Origin: CAVSWN01 sp046728115
GTDB taxonomy: Bacteria; Acidobacteriota; Vicinamibacteria; Vicinamibacterales; CAVVIG01
Assembly: GCA_046728115.1 (NCBI GenBank)
Contig: JBKPDW010000487.1
Location: 1 to 6,467 of the forward strand
DNA: 6,467 nt
Direction: 5' to 3'
Below, piece by piece: positions 1-5,453 of the stretch. A program made the position numbers and the translations under genes. The notes beneath the pieces are model-generated. The model worked only from the letters and a program-made list of their open reading frames with translations. It did not search any database and had not been told where the DNA came from. Within the stretch, counting starts at the first letter, position 1. Every line of letters begins with the position of its first letter.

Positions 1-602
1 AGTTTACGATCGCGCAGTTCAAGATCGCACGCGGCGGGTCCAGCTGGAATCGGCCCACGCCGATTCCGTTCGGACCCGGCACGAGCGGAAGAAGACGCGC
101 GAAAATCTCGCCAACCGTCGACTACCTCATTGACGGCGGTATCATCGTCGAACGGAAGACGTACGCAGATTTCGCCGGTTCGCTTGCGGAGGGACGTCTC
201 TTTCCACAAGCGGCGGCGCTCGCTCGAAATCCGCATCGGCCGATCGTTCTGCTCGAAGGTCCCACACCCGCGCAGATGCCCGACGTTCACCCGCACGCGC
301 TGAAGAGACGGGGAAAGGTGACGATCGGTCAGCGCAAATAGAGGAGCTGTCGAAGGGCTTTTCTCGTTCTGGGTTTTTCGGCTGGCCACATAGCCGCCAA
401 TTTCGTACTCATTGAAGATGTGCCAGACGGTCGCCAGGAATCTGGGTAGCTCTCTGGCGAACGCGGGGTCGTCTCTCGCCGCGTCGGCGAACACCATCAG
501 CTTTTCGCCGATCAAGTAGTCGAGCGCGCTCTTCGCGCCAAAGCGTCGCCTGATCGTCCTCGTCGCTTTGCATTGCTCAACCCAGGCCTTTTCGAACCGC
601 AT
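1..602 (-). CDS. Conserved-looking small hypothetical protein, partial; 3' part runs antisense through ERCC4 DNA
   Basis: A minus-strand ORF starts at the ATG at 602-600 and has no stop before the window edge. An in-frame stop at 612-614 just upstream leaves this ATG as the practical start. Residues 1-75 look like real protein: MRFEKAWVEQC, a helical RRRFGAKSALDYLIGEKL block, then FARELPRFLATVWHIFNEYEIGGY. This resembles small helical proteins of unknown function that I associate with acidobacterial genomes (from memory, no search done). I assign no function. After about residue 78 (near 370) the composition becomes Arg/Ser-rich, and the frame is codon-for-codon antisense to the ERCC4 fragment, so that part is probably not native. 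The likeliest reading is that the original stop was lost at a junction near 330-370. No Shine-Dalgarno is evident; a TATAGT box 8 nt upstream suggests a leaderless transcript. Confidence 0.5.
   Translation of the reverse strand, partial: MRFEKAWVEQCKATRTIRRRFGAKSALDYLIGEKLMVFADAARDDPAFARELPRFLATVWHIFNEYEIGGYVASRKTQNEKSPSTAPLFALTDRHLSPSLQRVRVNVGHLRGCGTFEQNDRPMRISSERRRLWKETSLRKRTGEICVRLPFDDDTAVNEVVDGWRDFRASSSARAGSERNRRGPIPAGPAACDLELRDRK
3..341 (+). pseudogene. ERCC4-type nuclease fragment, left end off window, 3' end truncated
   Basis: The reading frame that ends in TAG at 339-341 is open back to the window edge. From about codon 111 on it reads like the ERCC4 (XPF/Mus81-type) nuclease core: DYLIDGGIIVERKT, then YADFAGSLAEGRLF, then PIVLLEG. 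The ERK of the family signature lies at 150-158, with the upstream Asp at 120-122 and the downstream Asp at 168-170, so the active-site residues look intact. The family cuts DNA at branched or flapped structures. Here homology fades after the HPHALK...VTIG stretch (about 298-330) and stops a few codons later, where family members continue for another 20-40 residues (established family knowledge). Codons before about 110 do not resemble the usual N-terminal beta-strand region, which suggests a frameshift or rearrangement upstream. I judge it a decaying or truncated gene, but a partial live gene cannot be excluded without the flanking sequence. Confidence 0.6.
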
Positions 603-756
603 GTTGGGGGACTATACCGCCCCAAGTCGTTGGGCGCAATCGTCCGGCGTCACGTGCTTTGTTTGGAAACCGGCTCCATACATGGAAGCACTCACCTTGC
701 CGTGTTATCTTTCTCCGCCTCACCGAAACAAGACCAGACAAGGAGCTACGCACGCA
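603..756. promoter_or_regulatory. Divergent intergenic region with minus-strand promoter candidate and inverted repeat
   Basis: This spacer separates the minus-strand ORF (start 602) from the SNF2 gene (start 757). On the minus strand, TTGCGC (639-634), a 17-nt gap, TATAGT (616-611) and 8 nt to the ATG give a plausible sigma-70-type leaderless promoter. The -35 match is weak. Between and partly over these boxes lies an inverted repeat, CCCAA (621-625) / TTGGG (630-634), extendable to CGCCCCAA / TTGGGCG (618-636) with a one-base bulge. Such a position could block minus-strand transcription. I see no equally good plus-strand promoter for the SNF2 gene. Confidence 0.35.
740..745 (+). promoter_or_regulatory. 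Ribosome binding site of the SNF2 helicase gene
   Basis: AAGGAG lies 11 nt before the ATG at 757. It decides the start: an upstream in-frame ATG at 568 would add 63 residues of poor, Pro/Arg/Cys-rich sequence with no family likeness and would overlap the divergent ORF. Confidence 0.6.
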
Positions 757-3144
757 ATGCCCGCGGTCATCCGCAAACTGTCCCGGCTGCACAAACCGCC
801 GGACCTATCGCTCGAAACATGGCAGCGGCAGCTTCGGCGACAGTTCGGGCGGGAGCAGCCTTTCGAGCTGAAGAACGCCGGTGCCGAGCCCGTCTTCTCT
901 GATTTCCGCGTCAGCAACCCACGCAGCGGCAGCGTCTATCGCGTGGCCATCCGCGGGTCTCGACCGGGCGACAACTATTGCAGCTGCCCGGACTTCGCCA
1001 CCAACGCGCTCGGTACCTGCAAACATGTGGAATTCGTTCTTCGGAGACTGGAGACTCGCGCGCGAACGCGCGTTATTCTGCAACGCGGATTCCAGCCGCC
1101 GTTCAGCGAGATCGTCCTCCAATACGGTGCGAAGCGGGACGTGCGCTTTCGACCGGGAACGTCATGTCCGCACAGGCTGACGGCGCTGGCGGCGAAGTAT
1201 TTCGACTCGCAGCAGATCTTGCGCGCCGACGCCTATGCGACGTTCGAATCGTTTCTCCCCCAGGCCGCCAAATTCGATCACGATCTCCGATGCTACGACG
1301 ACGTGTTGGGATTCGTCGCAGAAGTGCGCGATCGATCGCGGCGCGAGCAGCGCATCGCCGAGGCTTTTCCTCAGGGTATCCGCGATCCCGGGCTGCAGAC
1401 GCTGCTCAAGAGCGAGCTCTACGAGTATCAGTGCGAAGGCGCGCTCTTCGCGGCGCGAGCCGGTCGGTGTCTCATTGCCGACGAGATGGGCCTGGGCAAG
1501 ACGATCGAGGCGCTCGCGGCGGCCGAGATCATGGCGCGCCAGTTCGGCGTCGAGCGCGTGCTGATCGTCTGCCCGACGTCGCTGAAGCACCAGTGGGAGC
1601 GCGAGAGTACGCGTTTTACGGCTCGGCGCGCGCTGGTGGTCGCTGGGCTGCGCGCCCAACGCGATCAGCAGTACTCGGCGCGGAACAGTTTTTTCAAGAT
1701 CGCGAATTACGACACCGTGCACCTCGATCTCGACCTGATCACCAGGTGGTCGCCGGACCTGGTCATTCTCGACGAAGCGCAGCGGATCAAGAACTGGAAC
1801 ACGCGTACCGCCCGCAGCGTGAAACGGATCGCCTCGCCGTATGCCATCGTGCTTACCGGGACGCCGCTCGAGAACCGATTGGAGGAGCTGGTATCAATCG
1901 TTGGATTCGTCGACAAACATCGACTGGGACCGACGTACCGATTCCTGGCCGATCATCAGGTGCGCGACGAGAACGGGAAGGTCATTGGCTATCGAGCCCT
2001 CGATCGAATTAGCAAGACGCTGGCGCCGATTCTCATTCGCCGCAACAAGGACCAAGTCCTGCCTCAACTACCCGACCGGCTCGACAAGAACTTCTTTGTG
2101 CCGATGACGGCGGAGCAGCGCACGCACCACGAGGAGAACCGCGAGGTCGTCGCCCGGATCGTGGCAAAGTGGCGGCGCTATAAGTTCCTCTCCGAAGCCG
2201 ACCAGCGTCGACTGATGATTGCCCTGCAAAACATGCGCATGAGCTGCGACAGCACGTATCTGCTGGATCATCAGACGGATTTCGGCGTCAAGGCCGACGA
2301 ACTGATGACGCTGCTGGACGACGTGTTGGAGCGGGCTGGGTCAAAGGTGGTGGTGTTCAGTCAGTGGGTACGGATGCACGAACTGCTGGTCAGGCGGTTA
2401 CAGAAGAGGCGCGTCGATCACGTGCTGTTCCACGGCGGAGTTGCGGGATCGCGGCGGAAGACGCTCGTCGATCGCTTTCGCGAACACGATCGCTGCCGGG
2501 TCTTTCTGGCGACGGATGCCGGAGGCGTCGGCCTGAACCTCCAGCACGCATCGATCGTCGTCAATATGGACCTTCCCTGGAATCCAGCCGTGTTGGAGCA
2601 GCGTGTCGGGCGCGTCCATCGTCTCGGGCAGCGCAAGCCCGTTCAAGTCATCAACTTCATTGCCGAGGGCACCATCGAAGAAGGGATGCTCTCGGTGCTC
2701 ACGTTCAAGAAGTCGCTTTTCGCAGGAGTACTCGACGGCGGCGAGCGCGAGGTGTTTCTCGGCGGCAGCCGGTTGAGTCGCTTCATGGAAACGGTCGAAA
2801 AGACGACGACGGCGCTTGCGACGCCGCCCGATGTCGCTGGTGATCACGTCGGTGACATCAAGCCACGCCAGGCCGGCGCCAGCGTCGTTGCTGCGACGAC
2901 GCCACGTGCCGCTGCGGCGACCGGCGATTGGGACGGGCTGCTGCAGACCGGCCTGGCTTGGATCGAGCAGTTGGCAGCGCTTGCCCGCGCGTCGTCGGGA
3001 AACGGGCGCGCCGAAGGGCTCCGCTTCGTCCATCGCGATCCGCAGACTGGAGAGGACTATCTGAGAATTCCAGTTCCCAGTTCCGACGTGCTCGATCGTG
3101 CCCTTCAGACGATCGGCACCCTGTTGGATCGATTCAGACGATAG
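757..3144 (+). CDS. SWIM zinc-finger SNF2-family DNA helicase/translocase
   Basis: The product is 795 residues, starting at ATG 757 after AAGGAG. A SWIM zinc finger (CxC...CxH: C75, C77, C88, H90) lies near the N terminus. The SNF2 ATPase follows: motif I DEMGLGKT (242-249, Lys248), Ia VLIVCPTS (268-275), II DEAQ (339-342), III TGTPLENR (367-374), then in the second RecA lobe FSQW (534-537), motif V ATDAGGVGLNLQ (585-596) and motif VI QRVGRVHRLGQ (615-625). All motifs needed for ATP-driven translocation on double-stranded DNA look intact. The SWIM finger probably binds DNA or protein. A Thr/Ala-rich linker (about 680-725) leads to a C-terminal domain of about 70 residues that I do not recognise. 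Bacterial SWIM-SNF2 proteins (HepA/RapA-like) are linked to DNA repair, transcription recycling or phage defence; the target here is unknown. It appears to be transcribed alone. Confidence 0.93.
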   Translation: MPAVIRKLSRLHKPPDLSLETWQRQLRRQFGREQPFELKNAGAEPVFSDFRVSNPRSGSVYRVAIRGSRPGDNYCSCPDFATNALGTCKHVEFVLRRLETRARTRVILQRGFQPPFSEIVLQYGAKRDVRFRPGTSCPHRLTALAAKYFDSQQILRADAYATFESFLPQAAKFDHDLRCYDDVLGFVAEVRDRSRREQRIAEAFPQGIRDPGLQTLLKSELYEYQCEGALFAARAGRCLIADEMGLGKTIEALAAAEIMARQFGVERVLIVCPTSLKHQWERESTRFTARRALVVAGLRAQRDQQYSARNSFFKIANYDTVHLDLDLITRWSPDLVILDEAQRIKNWNTRTARSVKRIASPYAIVLTGTPLENRLEELVSIVGFVDKHRLGPTYRFLADHQVRDENGKVIGYRALDRISKTLAPILIRRNKDQVLPQLPDRLDKNFFVPMTAEQRTHHEENREVVARIVAKWRRYKFLSEADQRRLMIALQNMRMSCDSTYLLDHQTDFGVKADELMTLLDDVLERAGSKVVVFSQWVRMHELLVRRLQKRRVDHVLFHGGVAGSRRKTLVDRFREHDRCRVFLATDAGGVGLNLQHASIVVNMDLPWNPAVLEQRVGRVHRLGQRKPVQVINFIAEGTIEEGMLSVLTFKKSLFAGVLDGGEREVFLGGSRLSRFMETVEKTTTALATPPDVAGDHVGDIKPRQAGASVVAATTPRAAAATGDWDGLLQTGLAWIEQLAALARASSGNGRAEGLRFVHRDPQTGEDYLRIPVPSSDVLDRALQTIGTLLDRFRR

Positions 3145-3354
3145 CGCTGCGCAGGTTCTCAATCGGCCGCCGCGGGATCGCCTGGCACCATCCTGTGATC
3201 CGCAAATACCGACCGGTCATCAGATCCCTGATGGCCACCGAGTCATCGCAGCTCCGATCCTGGCGGGGTGCATCACGAATATTGCTTGGAACGCTTGGCG
3301 TGAACCCGACTCGTGCGCCGAACGAGTTACTGCGGAGCACAACTCTACGCGCCA
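3145..3354. other. Gene-free spacer after the SNF2 gene, with one stem-loop
   Basis: No ORF here has convincing protein character in either strand. Frames reading through it are short, Arg-rich shadows. The one clear structure is the stem-loop at 3215-3236. Confidence 0.5.
3215..3236 (+). terminator. Stem-loop about 70 nt past the SNF2 stop, possible terminator
   Basis: GGTCATCAG (3215-3223), loop ATCC, CTGATGGCC (3228-3236). This is a 9-bp stem with one G.U wobble in RNA. No U-tract follows, so it is not a canonical intrinsic terminator; it could be a 3'-end stabiliser or a Rho-dependent pause. Confidence 0.3.
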
Positions 3355-3403
3355 TTGAAGGAGCCCTATCAAGATGCCATATCATTATGGTAATATAATA
3401 TGT
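3355..3403 (+). promoter_or_regulatory. vapBC promoter/operator candidate, AT-rich imperfect palindrome
   Basis: The block just before vapB is strikingly AT-rich in a GC-rich window. It holds TTGAAG (3355-3360) with TATCAT (3380-3385) after a 19-nt spacer, and a second AT-rich box, TAATAT (3391-3396), 7 nt before the ATG at 3404. The stretch 3378-3402 is an imperfect palindrome bounded by CATAT (3378-3382) and ATATG (3398-3402). Ribbon-helix-helix antitoxins typically repress their own operon by binding such sites (established for VapBC). No Shine-Dalgarno is visible directly before the ATG, so a leaderless start from the nearer box is possible. Confidence 0.5.
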
Positions 3404-3622
3404 ATGAAGAAAACACTGCACATCGACGAGCACCTCCTGCGCGACGCCAAGTCCGCTTCGGGCGCGAAGACGGATACTGAGACAGTTCGTCTGGGGCTTG
3501 AGGCACTGGTCCGCCGCGGCGCGTACGAGCGTCTCCGCGCTCTCCGGGGGTCGGAGCCGCATGCGCGCGAGACTCCACGGCGGCGTGAACGATCCTCATC
3601 GGCCAGGCATTCCGCCGCATGA
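3404..3622 (+). CDS. vapB: VapB-type antitoxin (ribbon-helix-helix)
   Basis: The product is 72 residues from the ATG at 3404 (MKKTLHIDEHLL). An in-frame ATG at 3374 would place coding sequence across the AT-rich operator and add residues without family likeness, so I prefer 3404. KTLHID (3-8) fits the DNA-binding beta-strand of a ribbon-helix-helix fold, followed by helices at about 9-19 and 24-37 (TETVRLGLEALVRR), as in the VapB/Arc-MetJ-like antitoxins. The remaining 30 residues (YERLRALRGSE..., then Arg/Ser-rich) would wrap around and inhibit the toxin. The family neutralises VapC and represses the operon. Its stop overlaps the vapC start by 4 nt (ATGA at 3619-3622), the usual sign of translational coupling. 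The basic tail is a little unusual, but I see no frameshift. Confidence 0.85.
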   Translation: MKKTLHIDEHLLRDAKSASGAKTDTETVRLGLEALVRRGAYERLRALRGSEPHARETPRRRERSSSARHSAA

Positions 3623-3990
3623 ACGTCTTGGTCGACATCTCCGTCTGGATCCGGTTCCTGTCGAACCGACCGCCATATGCGGCTGATCTGGATGCACTCC
3701 TAAGTCGCGACGAAGTGAGCGGCCACGACTTCGTGTACGGCGAGCTCCTTATGGGCAACAGAGGCGGACGCAAGGAGCTGCTGGCCAACTACGAGCGAAT
3801 GGATCGAGCTCCCAACGTGCCGCACGCTGAAGTCGTCGCGTTCGTGCGCGATCGGAAATTGCAGGGGCGGGGCATCGGTTGGATCGATGCACACCTGCTG
3901 GCGTCCGCGCTCGTGGGTCGTCTGCGACTGTGGACGATTGATCCGGCGTTGGCTGAGTTAGCAAGTGATTTGGGAGTTGCCTTCGAGTAG
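3619..3990 (+). CDS. vapC: VapC-type PIN-domain ribonuclease toxin
   Basis: The product is 123 residues, starting MNVLVDISVWI, the classic PIN-domain opening. The four acidic metal-binding positions are all present: Asp6 in LVDISVWI, Glu42 in YGELLMG, Asp90 in GWIDAHLLASAL and Asp108 in LWTIDPALAELA. VapC toxins are Mg2+-dependent endoribonucleases that cut tRNA or rRNA and halt translation until VapB neutralises them. The length is typical (about 120-140 residues). The start overlaps the vapB stop by 4 nt, so the pair is one operon transcribed from the promoter before vapB. All catalytic residues are intact, so the toxin looks active, which fits retention of an intact antitoxin. The specific RNA target cannot be read from sequence. 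Confidence 0.93.
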   Translation: MNVLVDISVWIRFLSNRPPYAADLDALLSRDEVSGHDFVYGELLMGNRGGRKELLANYERMDRAPNVPHAEVVAFVRDRKLQGRGIGWIDAHLLASALVGRLRLWTIDPALAELASDLGVAFE

Positions 3991-4008
3991 GAGGTATTCG
4001 AGGCTTGC

Positions 4009-4037
4009 GGGCGGATTCATTTGACTGTAGGCCGCCC
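4009..4037 (+). repeat. Short inverted repeat after vapC
   Basis: GGGCGG (4009-4014) and CCGCCC (4032-4037) form a 6-bp GC-only stem with a 17-nt loop, starting 18 nt after the vapC stop. No T-run follows. It may be a weak transcription end for vapBC. Confidence 0.25.
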
Positions 4038-4127
4038 ACGGAACTCCGTTGCCCTCGATCGCTCGACTGGTGTCGCTAAAGAGGCTAGCAACCAGTTGGA
4101 GTTTGCAGGGCTGAACTGAGAACCGAC

Positions 4128-4169
4128 GGGGACACGACCGGTTATCATCTGTTCGCGCACACTGTCCCC
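4128..4169. repeat. REP-like inverted repeat GGGGACA / TGTCCCC
   Basis: GGGGACA (4128-4134) and TGTCCCC (4163-4169) are perfect 7-bp inverted arms around 28 nt. The left arm reads as ACGGGGACACGACCGG, similar to dispersed GGGGACA-type palindromic elements that I know from many bacterial genomes, some associated with REP-associated tyrosine (Y1) transposases. That link is inference; no Y1 transposase gene is in this window. It sits about 50 nt before the UDG start and would lie in its leader or promoter. Confidence 0.45.
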
Positions 4170-4208
4170 AACGTTGTTCACCAGAGCGGCCGAGCCGCAT
4201 CGACAAGC

Positions 4209-4213
4209 AGGAG
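4209..4213 (+). promoter_or_regulatory. Ribosome binding site of the UDG-family gene
   Basis: AGGAG lies 5 nt before the ATG at 4219 and fixes that start over the in-frame ATG at 4174, which lacks a ribosome binding site and would add 15 residues reaching to the edge of the inverted repeat at 4128-4169. Confidence 0.65.
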
Positions 4214-4218
4214 ATCCT

Positions 4219-5034
4219 ATGGCCACACCCTTTGATCCCGGTTACGGGGCGGAACCGTTTCGGACGCTCGTCCGTGACGTACCGGACAGCACCGTGTTTC
4301 CCACCAAAGACTTCAGAACCGAGTGGGGTCCCGTGTTCCACCGAGGGCGCCTGGATGGCACGGCGCGACTGCTAATCATTGGTCAAGATCCAGCGCAGCA
4401 TGAAACGATTGTCCGGCGAACCTTGGTGGGCGGAGCCGGACACCGCATTCAAGGCTTTATCGCGAAGCTCGGATTGACCCGCAGCTACGTTTCGGTGAAC
4501 ACGTTCGTCTACAGCGTGTTCGGTCAAGGCGGCGGCAACAAACATAAGAACGACCCGGCCATCATCGCTTATCGAAATCGGTGGTTCGACGCGCTGCTGC
4601 CCCAGCAGGTCCAAGGCGTCGTCGCGCTTGGCCAGCTTGCGGATCTCGCATGGCAGGCGTGGAAGAGCACGCCAAACGGAGCGGCCTTTACGGGTGTTTA
4701 TCAGGCCGTTACCCATCCCACTCAGCCCGAGAGTTCCTCGAAGGGCGACCCTGTGAAGAGGAAGGCGGCGATCGCGAAAATGCTGCAGGGATGGAACACG
4801 GCCCTTCAAGCGTTCAGCCCCGTCGTCACGCCTGACGTGCCGACACCACTCGTGCCCTATGGGACGGCGTTTCTGGATTCCGAACTACCGGACATCCCCC
4901 AAGAGGATTTGCCCGCCGGCAGTCCACCCTGGATGTGCGGCAATGCAGATTTCGCCCGACGAACGGGCACCGACGACGTGTTGAAACGAGTCACGATTAC
5001 GGTGACGATCCCCAAGGCCTTTCGACCCGCATGA
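4219..5034 (+). CDS. Uracil-DNA glycosylase superfamily protein
   Basis: The product is 271 residues. Motif A appears as LLIIGQDPAQHE (about 52-62), which combines the GQDP of family-1 enzymes with the layout of family 4/5 enzymes, where a V-G-x-A-G segment follows (here LVGGAGHRIQGFIAKLGL, 70-87). A central VNTFVYSVFG (93-102) and VVALGQLA (134-141) fit the beta-strands of the fold. Motif B appears as THPTQPESS (165-173), with a His at the expected position. The superfamily removes uracil or other damaged bases from DNA, opening base-excision repair. About 70 residues after motif B, including a Pro-rich stretch with SPPWM, extend beyond the minimal fold and may be a lineage-specific domain. 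Substrate and subfamily are uncertain. It stands alone, with no linked partner gene. Confidence 0.75.
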   Translation: MATPFDPGYGAEPFRTLVRDVPDSTVFPTKDFRTEWGPVFHRGRLDGTARLLIIGQDPAQHETIVRRTLVGGAGHRIQGFIAKLGLTRSYVSVNTFVYSVFGQGGGNKHKNDPAIIAYRNRWFDALLPQQVQGVVALGQLADLAWQAWKSTPNGAAFTGVYQAVTHPTQPESSSKGDPVKRKAAIAKMLQGWNTALQAFSPVVTPDVPTPLVPYGTAFLDSELPDIPQEDLPAGSPPWMCGNADFARRTGTDDVLKRVTITVTIPKAFRPA

Positions 5035-5187
5035 TTTTTGTGTCTGCGTCGCTCATCGGCGTCCTTCGCCGCTGACGCATACGCATTCGGCTCTGGTCGA
5101 TGGGACAAGCGCTCCACCAGCGGCTGATCGGGCGGAAACTGTATTCGAGTGATGTCCCGCGGACTGTCCGAAAGTGGGTGACAGTGC
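5035..5187. other. Gene-free stretch beyond the transposase break
   Basis: No convincing protein in any frame. It holds the hairpin at 5046-5078 and an inverted repeat, ACTGTC (5163-5168) / GACAGT (5180-5185), which abuts the point where transposase likeness ends. Confidence 0.4.
5046..5078 (+). terminator. Hairpin just after the UDG stop
   Basis: Outer arms GCGTC (5046-5050) and GACGC (5074-5078) enclose a perfect inner stem CGGCG (5057-5061), loop TCCTT, CGCCG (5067-5071), with an asymmetric internal loop. It begins 12 nt after the stop. The T-run (5035-5040) lies before rather than after the stem, so it is not a standard intrinsic terminator. Confidence 0.35.
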
Positions 5188-5400
5188 GTCATCCCACGGA
5201 CATGCCTCGCGGAGCTGCGGTGCCGTCCAGGCAGCCGTGGGATGGTCGGTGACTGCAACGTGCACGATCCGCCGACGCTCATGCGCCAGGATCACCAGGA
5301 CGACCCGCAAGCGGTACGTCACGGTGGGCACGACGAAGAAATCCGCGGCCATGATCTGCGCGATGTGATTCGCCACGAAGAGTTGATCGGACACTGCGGG
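5188..5400 (-). pseudogene. Transposase remnant (integrase-core / DDE domain fragment)
   Basis: Read on the minus strand, the segment encodes about 70 residues of an rve-type integrase core: VANHIAQIMAADFFVVPT, then LVILAHERRRIVHVAVTDHPTAAWTA, then QLREACPWDD. The Asp in AADFFVV (5343-5341) is the first catalytic residue of the DDE triad. In related IS3/IS481-like transposases the chain continues to an LRDRD motif with the second Asp and then a third acidic residue (from memory); here the likeness ends at PWDD near 5188, so both are missing. The N-terminal helix-turn-helix half is also absent, its place taken by the MBL gene and its leader. It cannot be functional. The frame is intact within the fragment, so decay is by truncation rather than point mutation. 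Exact IS family is uncertain. Confidence 0.75.
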
Positions 5401-5412
5401 TTCCGTTAACCT
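5383..5412 (+). promoter_or_regulatory. Weak promoter candidate for the MBL gene
   Basis: TTGATC (5383-5388), an 18-nt gap and TAACCT (5407-5412) make a weak sigma-70-like pair about 40 nt before the ATG at 5454. The -35 half lies inside the transposase remnant. No good Shine-Dalgarno precedes the ATG; the nearest purine run, GAGG at 5427-5430, is too far away. Confidence 0.2.
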
Positions 5413-5453
5413 CATAGGGCGCCCACGAGGGCCTTCACACGTCCTATCGTCTG

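Larger units (their letters stand above)
3991..4208. other. Gene-free spacer between vapC and the UDG gene
   Basis: No supported coding sequence is seen in either strand. Minus-strand frames here are antisense shadows. It holds the inverted repeats at 4009-4037 and 4128-4169. No clear promoter for the UDG gene was identified. Confidence 0.5.

Noticed and set aside
568..756. Upstream in-frame start extending the SNF2 protein by 63 residues
   Set aside because: No ribosome binding site, no helicase-family likeness in the extra residues, and overlap with the divergent ORF; the AAGGAG before 757 favours the later start.
978..2012. Long plus-strand ORF inside the SNF2 gene
   Set aside because: It is an alternate frame of the helicase with Arg/Ala-rich composition and no domain likeness, a common effect of high GC.
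2398..3162. Long minus-strand ORF antisense to the helicase C terminus
   Set aside because: Shadow of the helicase codons; Arg-rich, without recognisable motifs.
3215..3236. Canonical intrinsic terminator
   Set aside because: No T-run follows the stem; the same holds for the stems at 5046-5078 and 6367-6396, so all are given low or moderate confidence.
4174..4218. Upstream ATG as the UDG start
   Set aside because: It has no ribosome binding site and begins at the edge of the inverted repeat at 4128-4169, whereas AGGAG stands 5 nt before 4219.
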